A stretch of 64,000 nt of DNA from Nitrospira sp. (GTDB lineage: Bacteria > Nitrospirota > Nitrospiria > Nitrospirales > Nitrospiraceae), in the NCBI GenBank assembly GCA_024331095.1, contig JANDJE010000002.1:1-64000 (forward strand). The letters run 5' to 3'. The translations under genes and the position numbers were made by a program. This document shows positions 26,599 to 35,551 of this stretch, in pieces. The notes beneath the pieces are model-generated. The model saw only the letters and a list, made by a program, of their open reading frames with translations, searched no databases and was not told where the DNA came from. Each line of letters starts with the position of its first letter. Positions within the stretch are counted from its first letter, which is position 1.

Positions 26599-27195
26599 CT
26601 AGTCTATTCGTGAAAAGTCGAGAACGAAACTCACCGCTTCCCCCTGCGGGGGAAACACGGTGATCGTCGTCTCGGCGAGGGGATCAAACTCGTCGTACTT
26701 GAACGCAGCCACGACTTTCGCCTTGAAGAGAGACCGACCGATCTCTCCTTCACTTGGAGAAGCCCGTCCGTCGAACCGCACCGTCATAGGCTTGATCAAC
26801 CGACCCCTCTGATTCAACACCATATAACTATCCATCGCGAAGAACGGGTGAGTTCCTATGATCACCGCGACGACCGACATCGTAGGCTCTTCCAGCGTCT
26901 TGGCGATCTCCCCCGGCTCCGGTTCAAGTCCGCGAAGCGCCAGATGGGCCGCCATGACGGCGAGCCTTCCCAGCTTCGTCATAAGAAACCCGCTTGGGCG
27001 GCCTTCATCGCTTTCGCCGAATCTCGCATACAGCGAGTTCGGCGGGCGCCGGTCCCGCGCCGCCTCTTTGCCCTTGGCAAGCGCGGCGCGGATTTGCTCA
27101 TCGGTCGGCCGAACCTCAATGGCCGCCGATGGCACAACCGTTCCCACAGCGAGCGCCCATGCCGATACCATCGATATGAACGGACGTATAAACAT
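26599..27195 (-). CDS. Secreted protein of unknown function
   Basis: I do not recognise this 198-residue protein. A signal peptide (MFIRPFISMVSAWALAVGTVVPSAA, cleavage near AIEV) is followed by a helical, charged region with PTDEQIRAALAKGKEAAR, then a beta-rich part (TMSVVAVIIGTHPFFAMDSYMVLNQRGRLIKPM and TTITVFPPQGEAVSFVLDFSRID). The start at 27195 was chosen because it begins the signal segment. An upstream in-frame start at 27297 would add a Cys-rich stretch that does not look like a natural N-terminus. It is 16 bases from cinA and may be in its operon. Confidence 0.7.
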   Translation of the reverse strand: MFIRPFISMVSAWALAVGTVVPSAAIEVRPTDEQIRAALAKGKEAARDRRPPNSLYARFGESDEGRPSGFLMTKLGRLAVMAAHLALRGLEPEPGEIAKTLEEPTMSVVAVIIGTHPFFAMDSYMVLNQRGRLIKPMTVRFDGRASPSEGEIGRSLFKAKVVAAFKYDEFDPLAETTITVFPPQGEAVSFVLDFSRID

Positions 27196-27401
27196 GCACG
27201 AGCACCGTCGACAGGTTTTCTGACACCCAGCCCTAACAAAGCACGAACCGACTGTCAACCGTTGCCGCTCCCCGCAGCTTGCCGCGGAGAGCCGCACTCT
27301 TCCGACCGCAACCGTCCTTGCCCGAAATGTCCTTGCTTTGACAGCCGCACGGCGCTTGTGTTACCTGTACCTATCGAGATTGGCTCGCGGATCTGCTCTC
27401 G

Positions 27402-27620
27402 ATGGCTGATACAACCTCGCTCTATGCCCTCCGTTTTCCGGATGGGTCCGTCAGTCTCTATATTGACGAGCTCTATGCCATAGAGCGTGGCGTCGACCCT
27501 TCCAAACTGGTCCGAGTTGAGATTCCCCGGGAAATGTTCGTCAGCGGCACCGTGCAACAAGTTCGCGAATACGTCGCCCTCTATATTGAGGCCCATCAAG
27601 GGCGTTCCGGTAACGCCTAG
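27402..27620 (+). CDS. Small hypothetical protein
   Basis: This 72-residue protein is not recognised. It is soluble, with two short beta-like stretches (SLYALRFPDGSVSLYIDELYAIE and LVRVEIPREMFVSGT) and a helical end (VQQVREYVALYIEAHQ). It lies 21 bases upstream of a larger unknown gene on the same strand, which supports a real two-gene unit. A TTGACA at 27338-27343 lies upstream, but the -10 at matching distance is poor. Confidence 0.65.
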   Translation: MADTTSLYALRFPDGSVSLYIDELYAIERGVDPSKLVRVEIPREMFVSGTVQQVREYVALYIEAHQGRSGNA

Positions 27621-27641
27621 ACCCGATCGCTCGCAAACACC

Positions 27642-28838
27642 ATGTCCTCAACGCTCATGACGAGACCCTTGACCGTCGGCTTGGTCGAAGAAACGATCGC
27701 AAACTTGCCGACTCAAGGGCGGGTTCTTCTCAAACTCCTCTTGATTCAATACCTTGACGTCTCGCATGACGAAATACTGTTCATGGTCGCGGATCGTCCG
27801 GACCCACGATGCGTATCCGGCACAAAGCCCGTGACCACGATGACCCAAGAGTCCATCGCGGCCACGACGGCGCGGTGGCAGGAATATCGGCGACGGGCCA
27901 GACTCCGCCGGGAACGGACGTCCTTGCAATGCGCCGTCCTTGCGCACTTGGCTGAAACGGCCGAGGCCATGGCCGCTTGCGCCGCATCGCTGCTGGCCGC
28001 CCGAGGGGTTTCCCCCGGCACGATCGAGACCCTCAAAGCACAAGCCAGGACGGCGGTTCCAGGTCCCGTTCTTCGAGCACTCGACAAACGATGGGAACAA
28101 GGCGAGGTCGGCCCCGAAGAGTTCCGGAACTATCGTCTGGCCGTCGAGCTGCAAACCTTGTTGCGTTTCGCCGAGCGATTTCGAAAACGACTAGACCTGG
28201 CGGAACGGGAGCGGCGGACATCCAACCGAACCGTTCTTCAGGATCATGAGATCTGCCACATTTGGGGCATCCCGGCCGGCTCATTGGCGGCCAGAAAGGT
28301 CAAGTTTCTATCGCAATACCTTTTGGGACTCCAGAGCAAATTGTCCGATGTTCATCCGGCATCCAACCAACCTCCTTCGCAAGCCCCTTCGTTGGACTTA
28401 TGGGAAGAGACATTGGCAATTCTTTCGACGATTCCCATCGAACGATCAATCGCCACGTATGACGGTCTTGAACGAACCGAATCCGCGCTTCTTGAGAAAC
28501 TGACGGCCTATGCCGTCGTCGGCATTCCCGAACAGAGTGAAGCCGCGTTTTGGAACTCGCTGGTCCTTGGCGCCACTTCCAAGGCAGTCCACAGCGAGCC
28601 CACCCGCACCCTCTTCGGCCTGCAACGGTTGGCCGCCATTCAGCAGGATTTGGATCGGAGCCCCGAGGCGCTCGAACAAGAACTGCTCAAACGAACCGCT
28701 CCCCCGTCTCAAGAACCGGCCGTTTCGCCGCCGACTCAAGCGGAACATTCCACGGGCGAGCTGACGGAGATGCAAAAACAGATTCTGCACAATTTCATCG
28801 GAGAAGACATGAGCGGCAGGGCATCCGATAAATGGTAA
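27642..28838 (+). CDS. Hypothetical protein, largely helical
   Basis: This 398-residue protein has no domain I can name. It has no signal peptide or membrane segment and is predicted by eye to be mostly helical, with a highly basic region (about 85-100, TARWQEYRRRARLRRERTSL), an Ala-rich helix and another Arg/Glu-rich helix around 170-195. The N-terminal ETIANLPTQGRVLLKLLLIQYLDVSHDEILFMVADRPDPRC region resembles a small folded module and may be regulatory. The tail after about 340 is Pro/Glu-rich. The charged helices would suit a coiled-coil or nucleic-acid contact, but this is a guess. It is preceded by the 72-residue gene and followed by a secreted OB-fold protein. Confidence 0.7.
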   Translation: MSSTLMTRPLTVGLVEETIANLPTQGRVLLKLLLIQYLDVSHDEILFMVADRPDPRCVSGTKPVTTMTQESIAATTARWQEYRRRARLRRERTSLQCAVLAHLAETAEAMAACAASLLAARGVSPGTIETLKAQARTAVPGPVLRALDKRWEQGEVGPEEFRNYRLAVELQTLLRFAERFRKRLDLAERERRTSNRTVLQDHEICHIWGIPAGSLAARKVKFLSQYLLGLQSKLSDVHPASNQPPSQAPSLDLWEETLAILSTIPIERSIATYDGLERTESALLEKLTAYAVVGIPEQSEAAFWNSLVLGATSKAVHSEPTRTLFGLQRLAAIQQDLDRSPEALEQELLKRTAPPSQEPAVSPPTQAEHSTGELTEMQKQILHNFIGEDMSGRASDKW

Positions 28839-28909
28839 CCTTTCGCTCGATCGTTCGGCGTGCGCGCGGGCGATGTTGTGGTTCGTTATCGGAAAGGCTC
28901 TTTGACGTC

Positions 28910-29341
28910 ATGAAGACATTTCACAGCGTTGTCGGATCTCTCCTTCTTGGAACCGCCGTCGGTTTGGCCGGCATGTGTGGTCCCGCCAGTCCGCTCGTCG
29001 ATCCGCCGGCTTGGGCCGGCACCTTGACCGAGATTGCGGAGCTATTGGCGCATCCGGAACAGTACGATCGTCAAGAGGTCACCGTGACGGGCAAAGTGAC
29101 CAACGTCCAGATCGCGACCAACAGGCAAGGGCAACTGGCCTACGGCTTTTTGCTCCAAGATCCGGCGGGGACCGTCAAAGTCATCAGCCTCGGTAAGCCG
29201 GACGTTCACGAAGGGGATTTGGTCATCGTCCATGGAACATTCAGCCGTCTTCGCCAGGTCGGTCGCGCCATCGTCTATAACGAAATCAAGGCGTTGTCGG
29301 TCCAGCCCTTGAATAAATTCGACCCCGACCTGGTCGGTTGA
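28910..29341 (+). CDS. Secreted OB-fold-like protein
   Basis: After a signal peptide (about 1-35, FHSVVGSLLLGTAVGLAG) this 143-residue protein has a nucleic-acid-binding-type OB fold: LLAHPEQYDRQEVTVTGKVTNVQ, YGFLLQDPAGTVKVISLG and HEGDLVIVHGTFSRLRQVGRAIVYNEIKA. The pattern resembles periplasmic OB-fold (BOF/NigD-like) proteins and cytochrome-maturation-type folds. The start at 28910 begins the signal; the frame stays open upstream to 28832 but overlaps the previous gene's stop. No more specific role can be read. Confidence 0.75.
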   Translation: MKTFHSVVGSLLLGTAVGLAGMCGPASPLVDPPAWAGTLTEIAELLAHPEQYDRQEVTVTGKVTNVQIATNRQGQLAYGFLLQDPAGTVKVISLGKPDVHEGDLVIVHGTFSRLRQVGRAIVYNEIKALSVQPLNKFDPDLVG

Positions 29342-29405
29342 CGGTTTTTCCCTTTTTGTCCAACGGTCCGATCTCGTCCGACCGCAGAACAAGTGCCGTA
29401 CAGAT

Positions 29406-29819
29406 ATGGTTCGGACGACAAGACGCGACGTGAGACCCATCAACCTGACAGTAGCGGGGGCTGCGATCGGCGGAGCGTTCTGGCTCGCGGCCTGCGCCGC
29501 GCCGGTCGAGGTCGGGCAGTATCCGAATCAGCAACGGATGGTCGGCAAACCTGTGTCCGCGATTCGTGCCTGCGCCGGAGAACCCAAGAAAACCGTGCAG
29601 GAAGGCGAGATGACCCTTCTTCGCTACTACCGCGAAGCGCCGATTTTGGAAGAATCGCAACCGACGGGCAAAAGCAGTTTCGCGACCGTCCGCCATGGGT
29701 GCTGGGCCACAGTTATTATCGCCGACGACCGGGTCATCGACGTGCATTATCGATTTGTCCCTTCTGGCTTCGATGCCTCGAACGACTGCGAGGCCATTTT
29801 TGAGACCTGCTCTCCCTAG
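29406..29819 (+). CDS. Small lipoprotein of unknown function
   Basis: This 137-residue protein has a lipoprotein signal: a basic N-terminus, a hydrophobic core and lipobox LAAC near residue 30. The mature part contains GKPVSAIRACAGEPKKTVQEGEMTLLRYYRE, which is similar in style to SmpA/OmlA-like outer-membrane lipoproteins, where a GxP motif leads a small alpha/beta fold. Several Cys residues (55, 99, 128 and 135 approximately) could form disulfides. It is part of a plus-strand run of envelope genes. Confidence 0.75.
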   Translation: MVRTTRRDVRPINLTVAGAAIGGAFWLAACAAPVEVGQYPNQQRMVGKPVSAIRACAGEPKKTVQEGEMTLLRYYREAPILEESQPTGKSSFATVRHGCWATVIIADDRVIDVHYRFVPSGFDASNDCEAIFETCSP

Positions 29820-29879
29820 CGGCACAACTGTTTGCGTCAGAAAATCATCTCGTTCCTGCCTGACAATGGGAAGGTAATC

Positions 29880-30857
29880 ATGCTATTGCATGGTTCCACC
29901 ATGCACCAGTGGAACAACCATGCGACGATAAGACGGGTCGCGCTCGCGATCATTCTTTTTTGGCTTTTGGGGCCGACTCATTCGTGGGCATTGGAGAAAT
30001 ACGGGCGGCCGCTCCCCTCTCTGGACAGTCCAAATGAAAAAGAGCGCGAAGAAGAGCGAGCGGCGGAAGAAAGTTTGGTCGCCGGCTATCTGCTCACCGG
30101 CGTCTTTGTCCACAACCCTTCCTTTGCCGCCAGGCCGGACAATACCGGCCTCGTCGGCTTACGCCACATGCTCCATCTCGAAACCGACCTCTATAAACAG
30201 TATGTCACGTTTTACACCGATCAAAATTTCTTCTCGGATCGGACCAACGGCTGGATCGAACTCAGCGAATGGGATGGTACCTATGCCTTGACCGGTATCG
30301 TCGGTCATGTCAATTGGCGCCTGCAATATGAGCGTGATGCGCCGCTCGACCGGCGTGGCGTGGTGCAAGCCTATGCGGATGTCCTCATGACGGCGCAAAT
30401 GCAGGCCGTTCAGGACCTGCCCGGCTGGCAACGGCTGTTTCCCAACCAGAATCTGACCGTCTATGCGGGAGGCGGGTGGCTCTTTCACAACCAGAACTAC
30501 TTTGCCAGGCCGGACAACACCGGTCGTGCCCTGCTCCGGTATGTGGCCCACGCCGACCTGGATCTCTACAAAAACCGGATTGTGCTCTATGGAGACGTCA
30601 ATCTGTTCACGGATCGAGACGGCGGCAACCAAGCCAAACCGACGGAGCTGGATTGGATCATCGGATTGGCGGTGCGGTGGAAACAATCGGAACTGGCGGT
30701 ATATTACGAACAGGACCAGCCGCTGGACCGAGGCGGGTTAATCCAAAAATATGTGGCCGTTCAACTGCGGGTCTCGTTCGACTTTTCGAAAGCAGACTTG
30801 GGATTAGGCGTTGGGGCTCGGCAGCAAGCCATCTCGCTTGTCTCGCCATCTCACTGA
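29880..30857 (+). CDS. Probable outer-membrane protein with an internal duplication
   Basis: This 325-residue exported protein has a signal segment (RVALAIILFWLLGPTHSWA, about 19-37). After it, two related halves are seen. Residues 76-121 (FVHNPSFAARPDNTG...DQNFFSDR) match 201-246 (LFHNQNYFARPDNTG...DVNLFTDR), and residues 147-165 (LQYERDAPLDRRG) match 273-291 (AVYYEQDQPLDRGG). The alternating hydrophobic pattern with aromatic ends suggests beta strands of an outer-membrane barrel. An acidic ERE/EE stretch lies just after the signal. The ATG at 29880 has GGAAGG five bases upstream. I do not know the function. Confidence 0.75.
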   Translation: MLLHGSTMHQWNNHATIRRVALAIILFWLLGPTHSWALEKYGRPLPSLDSPNEKEREEERAAEESLVAGYLLTGVFVHNPSFAARPDNTGLVGLRHMLHLETDLYKQYVTFYTDQNFFSDRTNGWIELSEWDGTYALTGIVGHVNWRLQYERDAPLDRRGVVQAYADVLMTAQMQAVQDLPGWQRLFPNQNLTVYAGGGWLFHNQNYFARPDNTGRALLRYVAHADLDLYKNRIVLYGDVNLFTDRDGGNQAKPTELDWIIGLAVRWKQSELAVYYEQDQPLDRGGLIQKYVAVQLRVSFDFSKADLGLGVGARQQAISLVSPSH

Positions 30858-30928
30858 CAGCGCCTTCAGGAACACACCCTTTTCTGCTCCAAATCGCGCA
30901 CACCGTTGAAGAGAATGCTCAAGCGACC

Positions 30929-31855
30929 TTATTCTTCGTGCACCCGCCAGAGACCGGCCTCACGAGCCAGCCGAATCGCCCGCTCCACTTCCCCAACATG
31001 AACAGGACGGCACAACACCGGATGGGCAAAGGCCTTGGCTGCCGGATGGTATTGATCCATCACATGCACGTAGGTGTCGCGGGAAATCTCTTCGGCCAAA
31101 AATTTCATCACCTCAGCCGTGTCGGCCAGGTTACCGGGAAGCACGAGATGGCGGACCAAGAGACCACGAACGGCCAGCCCCTCGTCATCCAACACGAGAT
31201 CGCCGACCTGCCGGTGCATGTCCTTGATCGCGGCCTGAGCCACCGCCGGATAGTCCGGCACTTTTGAAAGCCGCCGGCCGATCACGGCATCAGCATATTT
31301 CAGGTCCGGCATATAGAGATCCACCACGCCGTCCAACAGCCGCAACATGTCCAGATCGTCATACGCACTGGTGTTGTACACGAGCGGCAACCGCAACCCC
31401 CGTTGGGCCGCAATGAGCAGTCCCTCCAAGATCTGAGGCACCTGATGAGACGGCGAGACCAGATTAACGTTGTGACAGCCCTGCTCCTGGAGATCGAGCA
31501 TGAGATCGGCTAACTGTTCCGGCGTCAGCTCCTGGCCATTCGGTCGATGGCTGATGTCGGCATTTTGGCAATAAAGGCACCGCAGATTACATCCCGCAAA
31601 AAAGATAGTGCCCGAGCCGTACCAGCCGCGGATGGGAAATTCTTCACCGAAATGGGGGCCTCCGCTGGCCACCAGCGCCTTATCCCCCACCAAGCAGGTC
31701 CCCAACTCGCCAGCTTGTCGGTTGACATCGCAGTGCCGCGGACAGACCCGACAGGAAGCCAGCACCTGCTTGGCCTGCGCAACCCGCTCGTACAGAACGC
31801 CGCTTCGCAAAAGCGATCGATAGCTCGCATGGATTTTGGTGCCAAGGTAGGGCAT
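30929..31855 (-). CDS. Radical SAM protein, pyruvate formate-lyase activating-enzyme-like
   Basis: This 308-residue enzyme has the radical SAM cluster motif CNLRCLYC near residue 89, preceded by FFAG. An N-terminal cysteine-rich stretch, CRVCPRHCDVNR followed by GTC, could hold a second cluster or metal. The later parts, NLVSPSHQVPQILEGL, YNTSAYDDLDMLRLLDGVVDLYMPDLKYAD and VRHLVLPGN, match the widespread PflA-like group often called YgiQ-unrelated MTH1578-type. Its substrate is not known to me. It lies convergent to the duplicated barrel gene and 51 bases after the SDR gene on the same strand. Confidence 0.88.
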   Translation of the reverse strand: MPYLGTKIHASYRSLLRSGVLYERVAQAKQVLASCRVCPRHCDVNRQAGELGTCLVGDKALVASGGPHFGEEFPIRGWYGSGTIFFAGCNLRCLYCQNADISHRPNGQELTPEQLADLMLDLQEQGCHNVNLVSPSHQVPQILEGLLIAAQRGLRLPLVYNTSAYDDLDMLRLLDGVVDLYMPDLKYADAVIGRRLSKVPDYPAVAQAAIKDMHRQVGDLVLDDEGLAVRGLLVRHLVLPGNLADTAEVMKFLAEEISRDTYVHVMDQYHPAAKAFAHPVLCRPVHVGEVERAIRLAREAGLWRVHEE

Positions 31856-31906
31856 GGACCTCTTTGCTCTCGCCTAGTAGAAATCAGACAAGCGACACGA
31901 TCTTTT

Positions 31907-32626
31907 CTACCAGTCGGCGCCTAACCGATCGATCACCAACTGGTGCACCACCGCGCGCTTTCCTAATGTCGATAAAAAGATCGCCGCCTCCGCCACATCA
32001 AACGGATCAATTTTTTCACTGCGCAGACGCTCGTCCGGAGAGGCATCGACCAAGTCGTCCGCGACTCCCGCCGGGCAGATGGCGCTGACTTTAATGTTAT
32101 ACGGCCGCCCCTCGTCGGCCAAGGCCTTGGTCAGTGCCATGATCCCATGCTTGGAGGCACTGTACACGCCCGTGCCCGCCCAGGCCTGCACCCCGGCCAC
32201 GCTGGACATGTTCAGAATCACTCCGCCCCCCTGTTGCCTCATTCGGCGAAACGCGGCACGGCAACAGAAAAACGTGCCGCGAAGATTCACATTGATCACT
32301 TCATCAAATTCCCGAGTCGAAGTCTCGGCCAGTTGCCGTCCCCCAAAGATCCCCGCATTGTTGACCACAATATCCACACGCCCATAGCGGGCGACCGTTT
32401 CCTCAAACAGCCGCTCGACTTGTTGTTCGTCGGTCACATCCGTGTGCATCGCCCAAGCTGTTCCACCCTTGCTTGTAATCTGCTCGACCGTCGTCTGACA
32501 AAGCCCAAGCCGTCGCGCAGTCACGATTACGGCAGCGCCCTCTTCGCCAAAGCGGAGCGCAATCGCCTTGCCAATGCCACTGCTGCTGCCAGTCACAATC
32601 GCCACCCTGCTAGTCAATCTGCCCAT
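31907..32626 (-). CDS. Short-chain dehydrogenase/reductase
   Basis: A classical SDR of 239 residues. The cofactor motif TGSSSGIG is near residue 13, followed by VNNAG near 91, the catalytic Ser in NMSSVAGV near 141, and YSASK near 155 with Tyr and Lys. The ARRLG segment after the second strand suggests NADP preference. The substrate cannot be told. It may be co-transcribed with the radical SAM gene downstream. To its right lie the Cas3-like fragments. Confidence 0.92.
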   Translation of the reverse strand: MGRLTSRVAIVTGSSSGIGKAIALRFGEEGAAVIVTARRLGLCQTTVEQITSKGGTAWAMHTDVTDEQQVERLFEETVARYGRVDIVVNNAGIFGGRQLAETSTREFDEVINVNLRGTFFCCRAAFRRMRQQGGGVILNMSSVAGVQAWAGTGVYSASKHGIMALTKALADEGRPYNIKVSAICPAGVADDLVDASPDERLRSEKIDPFDVAEAAIFLSTLGKRAVVHQLVIDRLGADW

Positions 32627-32682
32627 GGACGATCAGTCCTCCATCCTGAAACAGGCCGTTTCCCTCTCGGCGCCGACTCGGC

Positions 32683-33372
32683 TTATTCCACCCCGTAATC
32701 TGCCATGAAGTCAGATGTCCAATTCAACAGATTTTGCCTGCCGAGGTTCTTCTTCAAAGAAGGCAACTTCGGCTCTCTTTCAATAGGGCCGCGGCGTTTC
32801 AGCCGCGGAAATTCATGTATGAGCAACACATCCTGTCCCAGCAAGCCGGCATGTAATGGCTTGCTCTTAAAGCCGCATCCATAACCGCTAAAGAGCAGGC
32901 GGCTGCCCACCATATCCACCGTCCCAACGATCACGGCAGGCCTTGCAGGGTCATTGCGCCACTCAGCGTTATCCGCAAACTGACCGCGCAACGTGCTGAC
33001 TGCAAGAGGCAGACCTTGTGAATCAATAGCCAATGAACGCAGGGCACCTGCGATCGCTTGGAGTTCTGGCTTATTGAGGGCTTCCCTCAAGCGCTCGGCT
33101 TCCCGGGTGGCCTGATCCACAACAGTTCTGCGATTCACCACGTAGACGAGGCGGCGTGGGAATCGATCGAGCGACCCGTTCTTCGCATGGTATGCCAGCG
33201 CTAAGAGCCACACCGCCATGATCAATGTCTTTCCGAGACCAGTCGGAACATCACAACGGGGGCGGAATTGTTTCCCCACCAACTCGTCGTAGAGCTTTCT
33301 CTGCCACGGGAACGGTTTGTTTCCTGTGAGCACCTCAAATAGCTGATCAAACTCAGACTTTCCTGTGCTCAT
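32683..33372 (-). pseudogene. Truncated Cas3-like helicase (N-terminal part)
   Basis: These 229 codons match the start of a type I-U/I-G style Cas3 helicase: PFPWQRKLYDEL (Q-motif area), Walker A PTGLGKT (43-49), RRLVYVVNRRTVVDQATREAERLREAL, VSTLRGQFADNAEWRNDPARPAVIVGTVDMVGSRLLFSGYG and SKPLHAGLLGQDVLLIHE. At this point the Walker B/DEAH box should follow, but the frame reads EFPRLKRRGPIERE and soon stops. No helicase C-terminal or HD nuclease domain is present. The sequence after the break is basic and unrelated. I call it a relic. A second, different fragment lies 34 bases upstream on the same strand. Confidence 0.75.
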
Positions 33373-33406
33373 GCTGGCCTGTCTCGCTTTACCAGCTTAT
33401 ACCACC

Positions 33407-33700
<294 letters not shown>

Positions 33701-33847
33701 TTAACTGCCTCCCCACCTCAGTGCAACACAAGAAACGTTGCCGGCACATTCATAGGCCATGCGACGGGCATGACACCCTCAGCCTGTCTTGCTCTTGGCC
33801 TCCCGTTGGCTTGGACGATCACCATCCCTATCGGTTCCTCTCTCTCA

Positions 33848-34216
33848 TCACCGCCTCCTTGGCCGCTTTCCTCCATCCAACGGCGCAAAGGGCACGTCGA
33901 GGTTGTACTGGTTCACCGGATTCAATGGATTGTCCGGATGGTACCGATTCACGGGATTGAAAGGATTGTTGGGATTGTAGCGGTTAATGGGGTTGAGCGG
34001 ATTGCCGGGATCATAACGGTTCACCGGATTAAAAGGATTGTCCGGATTGTACTGGTTCACTGGATTCAATGGGTTATCTGGTGCATACCGCTTGGCCGGG
34101 GCGAAGATGTTGTAGTCCCGCTCGTAGCGCGGATCGAACCCCCACTCGGCCCAGCTCATCGAAGGCCATAGGCACCACACCAGCACGATAACGCGCCACC
34201 CTGTGCTTGTTCGCAT
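33848..34216 (-). CDS. Small secreted protein made of 12-residue repeats
   Basis: This 122-residue protein has a signal peptide (about 1-23, VIVLVWCLWPSMSWA) and then five full 12-residue repeats of the form YxPDNPLNPVNR between residues 44 and 103, with a partial sixth. Leu and Phe alternate at position 7 of successive repeats (NPL, NPF, NPL, NPF, NPL). The tail is basic (GGKRPRRR). Asn/Pro-rich repeats of this sort suggest an extended or solenoid-like surface or periplasmic protein. GAGAGG lies 8 bases before the ATG. The function is unknown. Confidence 0.7.
   Translation of the reverse strand: MRTSTGWRVIVLVWCLWPSMSWAEWGFDPRYERDYNIFAPAKRYAPDNPLNPVNQYNPDNPFNPVNRYDPGNPLNPINRYNPNNPFNPVNRYHPDNPLNPVNQYNLDVPFAPLDGGKRPRRR
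33903..34082 (-). repeat. Five tandem 36-bp repeats
   Basis: Units start at 33903, 33939, 33975, 34011 and 34047 and encode the 12-residue protein repeats. The first and fifth are nearly the same, while the middle three have diverged mostly at third codon positions, which points to selection on the protein. Confidence 0.85.
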
Positions 34217-34406
34217 GATCGCCGCCTCTCTTTTTTGCCCTCTGGCAGACGACCCGACACGATGTCATTTGACTCCAGTGTCGCACAGGTTCGTGACAAC
34301 CAAGGTCACAAGCGCCTTCTCGTGTTCACAAGGCGTACTCCTTCGTTTTCTCCGCAGTTTGAGACAACCGATAGCCCCAGGGCTCTCTTTTCACATGGCG
34401 GGAAGG

Positions 34407-35390
34407 TCACTCGCCGGCCAGAATTTTCTTTGCCTCCGCCAAGACGGCGGCTTTTAACTGATCTGGTTTAATCACCCGCACGCCGCTGCCAAAGCTTAAG
34501 ATCCATCCAATGAGTTCTCTCGTATCCGCCACCTGGAGTTCCATGCGAAGTCGCCCCTTTGGAAGCGGCGTGAGCTTCTGGCTTGGATGCCAGATTCGAT
34601 CCTTCATCCAGGCCGCCGTCGCCTTGTCAAACACCAGTTCGACGTCAATGCGAGGGCCCCGCATGACTGTGAGTGAATCCTGCACAAACGCCTCCAAGTC
34701 GAACCCCAGCGGCATTTGGTAGGGATGGTCGGTCAGGGTCACGGAGCGGATGCGCTCCACGGCGAACAGACGGGGTTCTTGGCGGAGGTGGCAATAGCCG
34801 ATCAAATAGAGTCCCCCTGAGGCATACCACAGGCGATAGGGATCGATCTCTCGTCTGGTCATCTTGCCACGCGAGGCGGAAAAGTAGCGCACTTGGACTG
34901 TCCGTTTCCTGTCAATGGCCTGGGTCAGCCGGTCGATGGTCTCACGATGCCCCTTGTAGATTTTATGGGGACCGATTCCCACCGCGAAGAGATTCTGAAA
35001 CTGCTCGGCATAGTGAAGTGACGCCGGCGGGAGCAAACTTGCGGCTTTGGTCATAGCGGAATCCAAGGCTGCTTGAATGTAGGTGCCGGCCAGTGGTTTG
35101 AGGAGCGCCCGGCTCATGACCAACGCCATGAGCTCTGTTGGCGAAAAAGAGCGAGCCGGCCCCTGCCTGGCCCCGTCCATGAGCCGCCACCGGACCTGGC
35201 CCTCAACTCGCTCATTGATAAGGGGAAATCCCGAAGCCTCCAACGCCTCCAGATCGCGCCGGATGGTTCTCAGATGGCGGGAGTAGTCGACGGGCAGTCG
35301 CGCCTTCAACTCATCAAGTGTGACGCCACCCGGCGATTCCAACAGGCGGAGCAGATGCCACTGGCGGGTAATCTGATCGTTGCGCGGCAC
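34407..35390 (-). CDS. WYL-domain transcriptional regulator
   Basis: This 327-residue regulator has an N-terminal helix-turn-helix (RQWHLLRLLESPGGVTLDELKARL, then TIRRDLEALEASGFPL) and a WYL domain (about 155-225, VQVRYFSASRGKMTRREIDPYRLWYASGGLYLIGYCHLRQEPRLFAVERIRSV, cited here by its key residues Tyr, Arg and Tyr-Leu). A WCX-like C-terminal part follows. WYL proteins bind nucleotides or single-stranded nucleic acid and regulate DNA-damage or defence genes, and are often next to CRISPR-Cas. Here the Cas3-like fragments lie 0.7 kb away on the same strand. It could instead control the repeat-protein gene between them. Confidence 0.9.
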   Translation of the reverse strand: MPRNDQITRQWHLLRLLESPGGVTLDELKARLPVDYSRHLRTIRRDLEALEASGFPLINERVEGQVRWRLMDGARQGPARSFSPTELMALVMSRALLKPLAGTYIQAALDSAMTKAASLLPPASLHYAEQFQNLFAVGIGPHKIYKGHRETIDRLTQAIDRKRTVQVRYFSASRGKMTRREIDPYRLWYASGGLYLIGYCHLRQEPRLFAVERIRSVTLTDHPYQMPLGFDLEAFVQDSLTVMRGPRIDVELVFDKATAAWMKDRIWHPSQKLTPLPKGRLRMELQVADTRELIGWILSFGSGVRVIKPDQLKAAVLAEAKKILAGE

Positions 35391-35551
35391 ACTCTACCCC
35401 GCGATCCAGGCGGACGCTAGGATACGGAAGGAAGCCGAAAGGGTCAATCACTTCGGAAGCTTTTCGCGTCAAGCTGTGCGGGAACGGTGCGGCAAGCCAC
35501 GGAGGAGACTGTTGTGCCGGTTGGAGAAGGGAGAACGGTGGCCGTCCCCGG

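Noticed and set aside
33903..34082. Tandem 36-bp repeats as a CRISPR array
   Set aside because: The unit length fits a CRISPR repeat, and Cas3-like fragments are near, but the units abut with no spacers and encode a regular protein repeat.
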